A stretch of 64,000 nt of DNA from Paenibacillus_AP thailandensis (lineage in GTDB: Bacteria; Bacillota; Bacilli; Paenibacillales; Paenibacillaceae), in assembly GCF_042685365.1 (NCBI RefSeq), contig NZ_JBHUMY010000001.1, positions 496,001-560,000 of the forward strand, read 5' to 3'. Both the position numbers and the translations under genes were made by a program. Under the pieces are notes generated by a model. It saw nothing but the letters and a program-made list of their open reading frames with translations, did not search any database and was not told the origin of the DNA. Positions 51,482 to 60,214 of this stretch are shown here, piece by piece. Within the stretch, counting starts at the first letter, position 1, and each line of letters opens with the position of its first letter.

Positions 51482-52906
51482 TTAGCAATCGAAGTACAGG
51501 CTGAACTCGTGCGGATGTACACGGATATCAACCGATTTCGCTTCTTGGCGTTTGAACGCGACATAGTTGTCGATGAAGTCTTGCGAGAATACGCCGCCTT
51601 CCGTCAAGAATGCGGAATCCGCTTCGAGAGCGTCAAGCGCTTCGTTCAGAGTGCCAGGCACGCTGCGGATTTCTTTCTTCTCTTCGTCGGAAAGCTCGTA
51701 AATGTTTTTGTCGTATGGACCGTAACCAAGAGCGGTTGGGTCGATTTTGCGCTTGATGCCGTCCAGACCTGCCAGCAGCATCGCTGCGAAAGCAAGGTAA
51801 GGGTTAGCCGTGGAGTCCGGCGTACGGAACTCGATGCGGCAGCCTTTAGGCGTAACGGCTGCAACCGGGATACGGATGGCAGCGGAACGGTTGCCTTTCG
51901 AGAATACAAGGTTAACCGGCGCTTCGTAGCCAGGAACAAGGCGTTTGAACGAGTTCGTGCTTGGGTTCGTCAACGCGATCAGTGCCGGAGCGTGATGCAG
52001 AATGCCGCCAATGTAGTGCATGGCCATTTCGCTCAGGTTTGCGTATGCGCCTTTTTCATAGAACAGCGGCGAATCGCCGTTGAAGATCGATTGGTGAACG
52101 TGCATGCCGCTTCCGTTGTCGCCGAACAGCGGTTTAGGCATGAAGGTCGCCACTTTGCCGTACTGGCGGGCAACGTTGTGAACGATATATTTATATTTCA
52201 GAAGGTTATCTGCTGTTTTCGTCAGCGTGTCAAAGCGGAAGTTGATTTCGGCTTGACCGGCCGTTGCAACTTCATGGTGATGGCGCTCTACGCGAAGGCC
52301 GGCTTCTTGCATCAGGCGAACCATTTCGCTGCGGATATCTTGTTGAGCGTCTACCGGAGCTACCGGAACGTAACCGCCTTTAACGCCAACTTTGAAGCCG
52401 AGGTTGCCGCCTTCTTCTTTGCGGGCCGTGTTCCAGGCAGCTTCTTCGGAATCAACCGTATAGAAGGACGTGTTCATCGAGCTTTCGTAACGAACGTCGT
52501 CGAAAATAAAGAATTCGGATTCAGGAGCAAAAAACGCTGCAGTACCGATACCAGTCGTTTGCAGGTATTCTTCCGCCTTTTGAGCGATGCTGCGAGGGTC
52601 GCGGTCATAACGCTCGCCGTCCGGCGTGTAGATGTTGCACATTACGTTCAGGGTCGGATGGTCCGTGAAAGGATCCACGTATACCGATTCCGTATCCGGC
52701 ATCATAACCATGTCGGATTGCTCGATGCCGCGGAAGCCCGGGATCGAAGAACCGTCGAATGCTACGCCGTTAACGAACGTTTCCGCATCCACTTCCGTAG
52801 CGGGAAGCGTAATGTGGTGAGCGCGGCCGGAAAGGTCCACGAAGCGGAAATCTACAAACTGAATGCTGTTTTCTTTAATTGTGTCCAAAACGCTTTGAAC
52901 TGACAT
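51482..52906 (-). CDS. glnA: Glutamine synthetase, GSI-beta type
   Basis: A 474-residue glutamine synthetase (glutamate + NH3 + ATP). It has the usual motifs GVAFDGSSIPGF, FFAPESEFFIF, HHHEVATAGQAEI, GSGMHVHQS, NRSAAIRIP and RIEFRTPD. The length and the segment KNIYELSDEEKKEIRSVPGTLNEAL, which aligns with the adenylylation loop NLYDLPPEE of enteric GlnA, place it in the beta group rather than the shorter (about 444) GlnR-controlled alpha group typical of Bacillus. No glnR gene is adjacent. A strong promoter with phased direct repeats lies before it. It is ended by an intrinsic terminator. Confidence 0.94.
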   Translation of the reverse strand: MSVQSVLDTIKENSIQFVDFRFVDLSGRAHHITLPATEVDAETFVNGVAFDGSSIPGFRGIEQSDMVMMPDTESVYVDPFTDHPTLNVMCNIYTPDGERYDRDPRSIAQKAEEYLQTTGIGTAAFFAPESEFFIFDDVRYESSMNTSFYTVDSEEAAWNTARKEEGGNLGFKVGVKGGYVPVAPVDAQQDIRSEMVRLMQEAGLRVERHHHEVATAGQAEINFRFDTLTKTADNLLKYKYIVHNVARQYGKVATFMPKPLFGDNGSGMHVHQSIFNGDSPLFYEKGAYANLSEMAMHYIGGILHHAPALIALTNPSTNSFKRLVPGYEAPVNLVFSKGNRSAAIRIPVAAVTPKGCRIEFRTPDSTANPYLAFAAMLLAGLDGIKRKIDPTALGYGPYDKNIYELSDEEKKEIRSVPGTLNEALDALEADSAFLTEGGVFSQDFIDNYVAFKRQEAKSVDIRVHPHEFSLYFDC

Positions 52907-52953
52907 CAGATAGTTCCTCCATTTCCGAACATTTGCTTAGTTTCGAACGTGAA

Positions 52954-52972
52954 TTGTTCAATTTTTGTTCAA
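52954..52972. repeat. Phased direct repeat in the glnA leader
   Basis: TTGTTCAA occurs at 52954-52961 and again at 52965-52972, an 11-bp spacing (one helix turn), between the glnA -10 and start codon. It may be a protein-binding site. It does not match the GlnR/TnrA box. Confidence 0.4.
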
Positions 52973-52984
52973 ACCATTGAGGCT

Positions 52985-53014
52985 ATTATAAAACTACGAA
53001 CTTTACGCCGTCAA
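52985..53014 (-). promoter_or_regulatory. Sigma-A promoter of glnA
   Basis: On the minus strand TTGACG (53014-53009), an 18-bp spacer and TATAAT (52990-52985). It gives a leader of about 70 nt before the glnA start. Confidence 0.75.
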
Positions 53015-53099
53015 TAGCTATGTCAGGTATTTTTTATCGGCGTGTAAGCTATACTTACAAGTTTTTGCATGCCGGTTCGGCCGACCGGCAGCAAACGTC

Positions 53100-53140
53100 A
53101 AAAAGACCGCAACTCCCTGCTGCGCAAGGGGTTGCGGTCC
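53100..53140 (-). terminator. Intrinsic terminator of the DAHP synthase gene
   Basis: On the minus strand GGACCGCAACCCC and GGGAGTTGCGGTC pair around TTGCGCAGCA, followed by TTTTTGACG. It lies 12 nt after the stop. Confidence 0.85.
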
Positions 53141-53151
53141 TTCAGACCGGT

Positions 53152-54213
53152 TTAAGCTTTCCAAGTCGCAAACGCTTCCGCGGGTTCCTTCGCCGTCGAA
53201 AATTGCTTTCCTACGATCGGAGCCAGCTTTTCCAAATCCTTCAACAGGTTGGCGAATTGGTCGGGGAACAGCGATTGTACGCCGTCTCCGGTCATCGAAT
53301 TGTCCGGATCGGTATGCATTTCGATAATCAGTCCGTTGGCGCCTGCGGCTACCGAAGCTTTAGCCATCGGCTCCACCAGCTCGCGGCGGCCCGTGCCGTG
53401 GCTCGGGTCGGAGATTACCGGCAAATGGCTAAGCTGCTGCAATGCCGGAATAGCGGCCAGATCGAGCGTATTGCGGGTGTAACTTTCGAACGTTCGGATT
53501 CCGCGCTCGCAGAGCATGACATTCGGGTTGCCGCCGGCAAGAATGTACTCCGCCGCGTTCAGAAACTCGTCGTAAGTGGCGCTGAAGCCTCTTTTGAGGA
53601 GCACCGGAGTTTGAATCGTGCCAAGCTTGCGCAAAAGATCGAAGTTCTGCATGTTGCGCGTGCCGACCTGCAAAATATCCGCGTATTGCGCGCATATGTC
53701 CACATATTCCGGCGTCATGACCTCGGTGATCGTAAGAAGGCCGTGCTTTCGGCCCGCTTCGGCCATCATCTCCAGGCCTTCCACGCCGATGCCCTGGAAG
53801 CTGTACGGCCCCGTGCGAGGCTTAAACGCTCCGCCGCGCAGCACCTGGCCGCCGGCCGCTTTGACGAGGCGGGCGATCTCGTCGATCTGCTCCGGCGATT
53901 CGACCGCGCACGGTCCACCCATTACGACAAGATTGCTGCCGCCGATCTTCACGCCTTTAATGTCGATGATCGTATCGTCGGGATGGAAATCGCGGCTCGC
54001 CAGCTTATACGATTTCGATACTTTAATGACTTCTTCCACGCCTTTCATTTGACGCAGATGCTCCCTCAGCGTCGGTTCGGCTTTGCCGATAATGCCGATT
54101 ACGGTACGGTCCGTCCCTCTCGACACATGCGGCTGTACGCCGTTTTTCTCAATATATTGAACGATTTCCGCAATTCTTTCTTCCGAAATATCCGGTTTCG
54201 TGATAACGATCAT
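53152..54213 (-). CDS. aroF: 3-deoxy-7-phosphoheptulonate synthase, type I-beta with N-terminal regulatory domain
   Basis: A 353-residue DAHP synthase, the first step of the shikimate pathway. Residues 1-75 form the small ferredoxin-like/ACT-type regulatory domain (MIVITKPDISEERIAEIVQY...); the TIM barrel follows with VMGGPCAVES, LRGGAFKPRTGPYSFQG and VLLKRGFSATYDEFL. Such enzymes are feedback-inhibited, in Bacilli often by chorismate/prephenate. A good promoter 70 bp upstream and an octamer-repeat leader precede the gene. The strand and lack of other aro genes suggest a monocistronic unit. Confidence 0.94.
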   Translation of the reverse strand: MIVITKPDISEERIAEIVQYIEKNGVQPHVSRGTDRTVIGIIGKAEPTLREHLRQMKGVEEVIKVSKSYKLASRDFHPDDTIIDIKGVKIGGSNLVVMGGPCAVESPEQIDEIARLVKAAGGQVLRGGAFKPRTGPYSFQGIGVEGLEMMAEAGRKHGLLTITEVMTPEYVDICAQYADILQVGTRNMQNFDLLRKLGTIQTPVLLKRGFSATYDEFLNAAEYILAGGNPNVMLCERGIRTFESYTRNTLDLAAIPALQQLSHLPVISDPSHGTGRRELVEPMAKASVAAGANGLIIEMHTDPDNSMTGDGVQSLFPDQFANLLKDLEKLAPIVGKQFSTAKEPAEAFATWKA

Positions 54214-54241
54214 CGCGATCTCTCCTTTTTGTCACTTCAAC

Positions 54242-54273
54242 GCTTATACGCTTTTAAGCTTTTATGCTTTTAT
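54242..54273. repeat. Four octamer repeats in the aroF leader
   Basis: On the minus strand ATAAAAGC ATAAAAGC TTAAAAGC GTATAAGC follow each other without gaps, directly after the aroF start of transcription. The first two copies are identical. They lie inside the leader and could bind a protein or be a simple slippage product. Confidence 0.55.
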
Positions 54274-54284
54274 CCACTAAAGAA

Positions 54285-54313
54285 AATATAACCGACTTTC
54301 AGCCATTAGTCAA
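54285..54313 (-). promoter_or_regulatory. Sigma-A promoter of aroF
   Basis: On the minus strand TTGACT (54313-54308), a 17-bp spacer and TATATT (54290-54285), a near-consensus promoter. Confidence 0.75.
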
Positions 54314-54650
54314 TAAGAAAAATGATGGCAGCTGATTACACCTCCATTGTTCTCCGAAATGTTCGCTTCCTCGCTTACCCGGCGGCAAGAGACGATAGCT
54401 AAATGAACTCCGGCTGCGATAAATGGCGCCGAGCCAAAAAGAACTTAGTATTACGTTATATGCGGCGAAACGGAAACGAACTGTGCAACCGTTTATCGGC
54501 TGCAAGGTTTGTGGCGATCCGATTGGCTGTAACTGCGGGGAGCGAGCTGCGTGCAGTCAAGGAAATAATAGCGAGAGAGGATAGTCAGAACGGGAAAGCG
54601 ACAGTTATGATTTACCGCCCGACTGTATAGATGAAGGCATCTCGCGGTGC
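54314..54650. other. Intergenic region without a convincing gene
   Basis: Between the aroF promoter and the ispH terminator there is one small open frame on the plus strand (54423-54584, 53 codons, with a Cys-rich middle CKVCGDPIGCNCG) but no ribosome site or promoter was seen for it. No T-box or other riboswitch pattern was found. I treat the region as noncoding. Confidence 0.5.
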
Positions 54651-54686
54651 AAAAAAAGGCGCCCCTCAATCGAGGACGCCTTTCTC
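54651..54686 (-). terminator. Intrinsic terminator of ispH
   Basis: On the minus strand AAAGGCGTCCTC and GAGGGGCGCCTTT pair around GATT, followed by TTTT. It is 110 nt after the ispH stop. Confidence 0.8.
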
Positions 54687-54795
54687 AGGTCCGCTGCGGT
54701 TCCATCGTAAATACCGGTTAACGTTTTCGGCCCGGATTACCCCGCCGCTTCAGTCGGAACAACCGGACCGAACGGTCGATGACAGGAGGTCTCGG

Positions 54796-55758
54796 TTACG
54801 ACGATGAAGAAGCCGCGTTTTTCGTTTTAACGGCCGGCAGCAGCTTGTTGAAGTTAACGGTGCGTTTGATTTCCCATGTAGCCGGATTATTATGGTCGTA
54901 TTGCTCCAAATAGGCGATGACTTCCTTCGTAATCGGCGTCGGAGTCGAGGCGCCGGACGTGACGGCAACCCTGTCGACGCCTTTCAGCCACTCTTGCTTA
55001 ATCTCCGTTACGTCCGCCACGCGGTACGCTTTGACTCCGGCAATCTGCTCGGATACTTGCGCAAGCCGGTTGGAGTTATTGCTGCGCGGGTCGCCTACGA
55101 CGATGCACAGCTGCGCTTCGCCGGCCTGGCTCGCCACCGCTTCCTGGCGCACTTGCGTCGCCAGGCAAATTTCGTTGTGAACTTCCGCATGCGGAAACTT
55201 CTCGAGCAGCAGCGAAATAAGATGGCGAATATCCCATTGGGACATCGTCGTCTGGTTCGTGATGATGATCCGGTCGCTGTCCAGCTCGAGAGCTTCGATT
55301 TCTTCCTCGCGCTCGATCAGATGGACATGCTCCGGAGCGATGCCCATCGCGCCTTCCGGCTCCGGATGCCCTTTCTTGCCGATGTAAATAATTTCGTATC
55401 CTTCGGCTGTTTTTTCGCGGATAAGATCATGCGTCTTCGTTACGTCCGGGCAAGTCGCGTCAACGACCGTCAACCCTTTGTCCCGGGCCTTCTTCCGAAC
55501 CTCCGGCGAAACGCCGTGCGCGGTAAAAATAACGGTTCCTTTATCAATCCGGTCCAGCAGCTCCAGACGGTTAGGACCGTCGAGCGTAATAACGCCTTCC
55601 CGTTCGAAGGCTTCCGTGACGTGCGCATTATGAACGATCATGCCTAATATATGGATCGGGCGCGGCAGCTCCAAGTTTTTGGCCGTTTCAAGCGCCATGA
55701 CCATGGCGTCGACAACGCCGTAGCAATAGCCGCGCGGCGATATTTTAACGATTTCCAC
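54796..55758 (-). CDS. ispH: 4-hydroxy-3-methylbut-2-enyl diphosphate reductase
   Basis: A 320-residue iron-sulfur enzyme, the last step of the MEP isoprenoid pathway, making IPP and DMAPP. The three cluster cysteines are visible: RGYCYGVVDA, DATCPDVTK and NEICLATQ; other hallmarks are GHPEPEGAMG, TNQTTMSQW and GDPRSNNSNRL. GTG at 55758 follows AGGTG at 8 nt. It is 18 nt after the histidine kinase gene on the same strand, so it may be co-transcribed with the two-component system, an unusual link for this housekeeping enzyme. Confidence 0.95.
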   Translation of the reverse strand: MEIVKISPRGYCYGVVDAMVMALETAKNLELPRPIHILGMIVHNAHVTEAFEREGVITLDGPNRLELLDRIDKGTVIFTAHGVSPEVRKKARDKGLTVVDATCPDVTKTHDLIREKTAEGYEIIYIGKKGHPEPEGAMGIAPEHVHLIEREEEIEALELDSDRIIITNQTTMSQWDIRHLISLLLEKFPHAEVHNEICLATQVRQEAVASQAGEAQLCIVVGDPRSNNSNRLAQVSEQIAGVKAYRVADVTEIKQEWLKGVDRVAVTSGASTPTPITKEVIAYLEQYDHNNPATWEIKRTVNFNKLLPAVKTKNAASSSS

Positions 55759-55776
55759 CTTTGCTACACCTGCTTT

Positions 55777-57294
55777 CTATCCGTTTGGACGGTCGGTTCT
55801 TTCTATTATAGACGATTGCGGACCATCCGAAAAGGCGACCGGCAGCCAGATCGTAAACGTCGATCCCGCTCCTGCGCGGGTCTCCACTTCAACGGAGGCG
55901 TTATGCTCGTCGAGAATCCACTTGGCGATCGACAGGCCGAGGCCGGTACCGACCGTTTTGCCGCGCGATTCGTCCGCACGGTAGAACCGGTCGAAAATAT
56001 GCGGCACTTCTTCCGGATCCATCCCGATGCCCGTATCCTTGACGACGATTCCGGCGTGGCCTTCTTTCGTTGTCGCGCTAAGCTCCACATGTCCTTCGGG
56101 GGTATATTTGAAAGCATTCTCGATAAATATGAAAACGAGCTGCAGCAAATAATCGTGATTGCCCCGCACCACGACGCCCTCGAGCGGGCTCAAGTCGCCG
56201 ACGATCCACTCGGCATTGCGCGGAAGCAATTGCGCTCTTCGGGCCACTTCCTCCAGCAGCGGGTAAATTTCGACGTTGTCCATCTCCATCTGGTAGCCCG
56301 CGTCGGCCCGCGCAAGCGAAAGCAGATCGTTGACGAGCGTGGACATCCGCCTTGCTTCGGCGCTAATGTCCTGCATCGCTTCCAGCGACAGTTCAAGCTG
56401 CGTTTGGTCGAGAGCAAGCTGCGAATGCTTTAATTCGGCCAACCGGCCGGAACCGGACTGCTTCCACATCTTCTCCAGCAGCTCGATATTGCCCCGGATC
56501 GTCGTCAGCGGCGTACGCAGCTCGTGCGAGGCGTCGGATACGAACCGGCGCTGCATTTTGTACGACTCGTCCAAATTGTTGTAAGCGTGCTCCAGCCGAG
56601 CGAGCATGAAGTTGAGCGTATGCACAAGCCTGCCGACTTCGTCCCGCTCCGAACCTTCGAGCGGAATGCGGACGCTAAGGTCCGAGCCGCCCTGGATGCG
56701 TTCGGTCGCTTTCGTCACCCGGTCGATCGGCTGCAGCGCCTTCCGGGCGAGGAACAAGCCGAACGTAAAAGCGATAATTAACACGATCATAGACGAAAGG
56801 GTCAAAATGGTTCGCAAGTTGGCCAGCATATTTTCTTCCGGCCCCGAATAGGCCCCGACCTGCTTAAGCACCGCCAGCGTCCCGTCGCTTTTATAAAGAG
56901 GCACCTGGTAAACAAAAAAATCGAGATATTGGTTTCCGACTTTCGCTTTTACTTTTTGAAAGCCCTCCTCCAAATTTTTAGAATCTTTCGAATATGGAAA
57001 AACCATTTTGTAAGCCTGCATATTGTCGGAAGTATACACATCATTTGACTCAAAATAGACCAATTGCAAATACATATCCCTGCCAAGCTGACCGGATAAC
57101 GTCAACTGCGGCACGGACAAAAACGGGTTAGATTGCAGCCCTACCTGTATCGACTCGGCCTGCTTCTTTAATTCGCCTTTCAGTTCAAAGTACGTATTCC
57201 AGTTCACCAGCACATAGATGGACACGGAAAAAATAAAGAGCGTTGCCGCCAGCAAGCTTGAATACCATAACGTAAGCCGAAGCCGAATGGTCAT
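55777..57294 (-). CDS. HAMP-domain sensor histidine kinase
   Basis: A 505-residue membrane kinase: first transmembrane helix at about 9-30, an extracellular region of about 125 residues, a second helix near 165-185, HAMP, HisKA (RRFVSDASHELRTPLTTIRGN) and an ATPase domain with NAFKYTPEG, DTGIGMDPEEVPHIFDRF and GTGLGLSIAKWI. It is the partner of the response regulator encoded 6 nt upstream. With htrA just before the regulator, it recalls CssS-type envelope or secretion-stress sensing, but the sensor domain is not recognisable as CssS. Confidence 0.9.
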   Translation of the reverse strand: MTIRLRLTLWYSSLLAATLFIFSVSIYVLVNWNTYFELKGELKKQAESIQVGLQSNPFLSVPQLTLSGQLGRDMYLQLVYFESNDVYTSDNMQAYKMVFPYSKDSKNLEEGFQKVKAKVGNQYLDFFVYQVPLYKSDGTLAVLKQVGAYSGPEENMLANLRTILTLSSMIVLIIAFTFGLFLARKALQPIDRVTKATERIQGGSDLSVRIPLEGSERDEVGRLVHTLNFMLARLEHAYNNLDESYKMQRRFVSDASHELRTPLTTIRGNIELLEKMWKQSGSGRLAELKHSQLALDQTQLELSLEAMQDISAEARRMSTLVNDLLSLARADAGYQMEMDNVEIYPLLEEVARRAQLLPRNAEWIVGDLSPLEGVVVRGNHDYLLQLVFIFIENAFKYTPEGHVELSATTKEGHAGIVVKDTGIGMDPEEVPHIFDRFYRADESRGKTVGTGLGLSIAKWILDEHNASVEVETRAGAGSTFTIWLPVAFSDGPQSSIIERTDRPNG

Positions 57295-57300
57295 GAAAGA

Positions 57301-57990
57301 TCAGCCCTCTCCGCGAAGCACGTAGCCGGTGCCCCGCACCGTCTGGATGAGCCGGCTGCCGCCGCCATCCTCCAGCTTCTGGCGGAGCATCGCGATATAA
57401 ACCTCAAGCACGTTGGATTCGCCGCTGAAATCGTAGCCCCATATTTTTTCCATAATGGAATCTCGGGTCAATACGCGGCGCGGATTTTGCATAAATAAAA
57501 GCAGCAAATCGTATTCCTTGGCGGTCAGATCGATTCGTCTGCCGTCGCGGATCGCTTCGCGCGAATCCTGATCGAGAATCAAATCCTCGAAAACGATCCG
57601 GCTCGTCGATTCCTCCGGCTTCTCCGCCTTTCTCCGAAGCAGCGCCCGGACCCGGGCGAGCAGCTCCTCCAGCGCAAACGGCTTCACCAAATAATCGTCC
57701 GCGCCCAGATCAAGCCCCTTTACCCGGTCGACCACGTCGTCCTTCGCCGTCAACATCAGAATCGGCACCGTGCTTCCGCTTTCGCGGACGCGGCGGCACA
57801 CTTCCCAGCCGTCCACCTGAGGCATCATCACGTCGAGCACAAGCAAGTCGGGATCATGGGTCATCAGCGTCTTCAGCCCTTCCAGCCCGTTCGCCGCCGT
57901 CGTGACTTCATACCCTTCGAACGCCAAGCTCCTTCTTAATAAGGAAATGATTTTTTCGTCGTCGTCCACGACCATCACATGAGGTCTCAA
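57301..57990 (-). CDS. OmpR-family response regulator
   Basis: A 229-residue regulator with an intact receiver (VVDDDEKI, DLLVLDVMMPQVDG with the phospho-acceptor Asp, LTAKDD, KPFALEEL) and a winged-helix DNA-binding domain (LTAKEYDLLLLFM ... NVLEVYIAMLRQKLEDGGG). It pairs with the kinase downstream. The 70-bp gap to htrA may hold the htrA-linked promoter. The cognate signals are unknown but the neighbourhood suggests protein-folding stress at the membrane. Confidence 0.9.
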   Translation of the reverse strand: MRPHVMVVDDDEKIISLLRRSLAFEGYEVTTAANGLEGLKTLMTHDPDLLVLDVMMPQVDGWEVCRRVRESGSTVPILMLTAKDDVVDRVKGLDLGADDYLVKPFALEELLARVRALLRRKAEKPEESTSRIVFEDLILDQDSREAIRDGRRIDLTAKEYDLLLLFMQNPRRVLTRDSIMEKIWGYDFSGESNVLEVYIAMLRQKLEDGGGSRLIQTVRGTGYVLRGEG

Positions 57991-58060
57991 CGCCAGTTTC
58001 CTCCTTTATATCGACAAACAGCGCAGAGCTGTGCGCTCTGCGCTGCCGGTTCGCTACCGA

Positions 58061-59692
58061 TCACTCTACATTAAACTTGTTTTTGTCTCCGATTTCAACC
58101 TTCAAATCCGTCTTGTTGCCGTTCCGCAAAATGTTCAGCGTAATGGTGTCGCCTACTTTATGCTTCTGAATTTCCGTGATCAGATCCGAGGTCGAGTCAA
58201 ATGTTTTGCCGTCAATGCCGAGAATGACGTCGTATTGGCGAAGATCGGCTTTATATGCCGGCGAGTTGAACGTAATGGCGGTTACGATCGAGCCTTCCGC
58301 CTTATCCATGCCAAGCTGCTTCGCAATCTCCTCCGTCACGTCCCCGAGCGTAGCGCCGATAAACGGCACCGGCTCTTTCTCCACTTCCTTGCCGTTCTTC
58401 AAGTCTTCCAGCACTTCCGTAATCGTGCTTGTCGGAATCGCAAAGCCGATGCCTTGCGCTTCCGTGCTGACGGCGGTGTTGATGCCGATAACCTCGCCTT
58501 CGGTGTTCAGCAGCGGACCGCCGGAGTTGCCCGGATTGATGGACGCGTCGGTTTGCAGCAAATGCTTGTAATTCCGCGTGCCGTCCGTATCCTGGATCGT
58601 AATCGGGCGCTCTTTGGCGCTGAGCACGCCGGCCGTAATCGTATGGTCGAAGCCGTACGGATTGCCGATGGCGACTACCCAGTCGCCAATATTGATGTCG
58701 TCCGAGCTGCCGAGCGGCAGAGTCGGAAACGCTTTGTCTCCGGTAATTTTAAGCACGGCGAGGTCGAGATCGAAGTCCGAACCGAGAAGCTCGGCGGTAA
58801 ACGGCTCGTCGTAGCCTTGAACCGTTACCTCGATTTTGTCGGAATCGCCCACCACGTGCTGATTCGTCAAAATATAACCCGACGACTCAAAGAAAAATCC
58901 GGTTCCGACGCCGCTTTCTTGAAGCTGGCTGTCGCCGCCTTTCTCCTGCTCCTGCGAGGAATCCGGCACGCCGAAAAACTGGCGGAAAAACGGATCGTCC
59001 AGCAGGCTGCTGCCTTGCCGATTCGAAGCATTGACGTAAGTCGTAATTTTGACGACCGCCGGCGATGCCGTTTCGAACAGCTGCGCCAGATTATCCGGCC
59101 GCGCGGCGACGGCCGACGCATTCGTGCTGCTTGTTCCGGTCGCTTTCTCGCTGTTTGCGGAAGTCGAAGCGCCCGACAATGCCGTGTTCGCTCCGCCGAA
59201 CCAGTTATAGAAATCGGAAGCCCACATAAGCGCGCCGACCAAGACGACACCGGCCAGGAACGACGCAAAAATCGAACGGAACGAAGACTTGCGTTTCGGC
59301 TCCCGCACCTGCCAGCCGCCCCGGTTGTAGTTCGGATTCGGCGTGATGCTTCTCAGCTGAACCGGAGCGGACGAAGCTGCCTGCCTTTCTTCGCCGGCAT
59401 AGACGGCATCGTCATTGCCGATTCCTTGCGATTGCGCCGCCGGTTGCGGTTCGCCGCCTGCGGGACTGCCGGAAGGGCCGCCCTCCGAACGGACGGACGA
59501 ATAACGGCCGTCGTTGCCCGTTAAGCCGTTCGACCCCGATTTGAAAGGACCGTAAGAATAATAATAGGAAGGCTTGCTTTGCGAATCGGAGCCCGTTTGC
59601 GTCTCGCCGCTGCCGCCGTCGTCATGCGCCTCTTCGCTGCCAGCTTGATTTTTGAAAAATTCATCGTAGTCGTTATTTCTGGAATCGCTCAT
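58061..59692 (-). CDS. htrA: HtrA/DegP-like membrane serine protease
   Basis: A 543-residue protease. A long Ser/Gly/Asn/Gln-rich cytoplasmic N-terminus (about 170 residues) precedes one transmembrane helix (FASFLAGVVLVGALMWASDF). The catalytic triad reads His in TNQHVVGDSD, Asp in LDLAVLKI and Ser in NPGNSGGPL, followed by one C-terminal PDZ domain. It degrades or refolds misfolded secreted proteins. ATG at 59692 follows GGAGGGG; the longer frame adds 23 residues. It is upstream of and in line with the two-component genes, which probably control it. Confidence 0.93.
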   Translation of the reverse strand: MSDSRNNDYDEFFKNQAGSEEAHDDGGSGETQTGSDSQSKPSYYYSYGPFKSGSNGLTGNDGRYSSVRSEGGPSGSPAGGEPQPAAQSQGIGNDDAVYAGEERQAASSAPVQLRSITPNPNYNRGGWQVREPKRKSSFRSIFASFLAGVVLVGALMWASDFYNWFGGANTALSGASTSANSEKATGTSSTNASAVAARPDNLAQLFETASPAVVKITTYVNASNRQGSSLLDDPFFRQFFGVPDSSQEQEKGGDSQLQESGVGTGFFFESSGYILTNQHVVGDSDKIEVTVQGYDEPFTAELLGSDFDLDLAVLKITGDKAFPTLPLGSSDDINIGDWVVAIGNPYGFDHTITAGVLSAKERPITIQDTDGTRNYKHLLQTDASINPGNSGGPLLNTEGEVIGINTAVSTEAQGIGFAIPTSTITEVLEDLKNGKEVEKEPVPFIGATLGDVTEEIAKQLGMDKAEGSIVTAITFNSPAYKADLRQYDVILGIDGKTFDSTSDLITEIQKHKVGDTITLNILRNGNKTDLKVEIGDKNKFNVE

Positions 59693-59803
59693 CTTTAACC
59701 CCTCCGCATTCACTGACTTTGAGCTGTTGGATTCAGGTTTCTTTGTAGTTCTATCATGCACATTCTACCTTAAAACAAACTTAAAAGGAATTTAAACCAA
59801 AAT

Positions 59804-60208
59804 AAAAAAACCTCTACCGAGGCAATTCGGGGACGAGCAGCCGCGCTTAGAGGTTGGTTTTTATGCCGATCGGAACGTTTTCACGCTGCCGCCGTAAAAA
59901 CGAATCCTTCCGATGCGGTAAAAAAACCTCCATCGAGGCAATTCGGGGACGAGCAGCCGCGCTTAGAGGTAGGTTTTTATGCCGATCGGAACGGTTTTAC
60001 GCTGCCGCTGTAAAAACGACTTTCCGATGCGGTAAAAAAACCTCTACCGAGGCAATTCGGGGACGAGCAGCCGCGCTTAGAGGTTGGTTTTTATGCCAAT
60101 AAGAATTTGAGTTCCTGAATCACCTTGGGAACTTTCACATTCTTATGCGGTAAAAAAACCTCCATCGAGGCAATTCATGGACGAATGACCGCGCTAGAGG
60201 TTGGATTT
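59804..60208. repeat. Four tandem ~116-bp hairpin repeats
   Basis: Copies begin at 59804, 59920, 60034 and 60152. Each has an A-run, CCTCTA or CCTCCA, the core ACCGAGGCAATTCGGGGACG, then TAGAGG, TTGG and a T-run, so each can form a terminator-like hairpin. Copies 1-3 are nearly identical in the hairpin, and 1-2 also in the linker (TTTTTATGCCGATCGGAACG); copy 3 has its own linker and copy 4 is diverged. No protein is encoded. The block separates htrA from the YugN-like gene. Confidence 0.85.
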
Positions 60209-60214
60209 GAGCCT

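Noticed and set aside
54423..54584. A 53-codon Cys-rich frame (CKVCGDPIGCNCG) on the plus strand.
   Set aside because: No ribosome site or promoter was found, and the region has no coding-like signals.
54314..54650. A T-box riboswitch before aroF.
   Set aside because: No AGGGTGGNACCGCG-type sequence in the correct orientation before a terminator.
59804..60208. The tandem repeats as attC-type integron sites or a CRISPR array.
   Set aside because: There is no integrase, no cas gene and no cassette genes; unit length and linkers fit neither.
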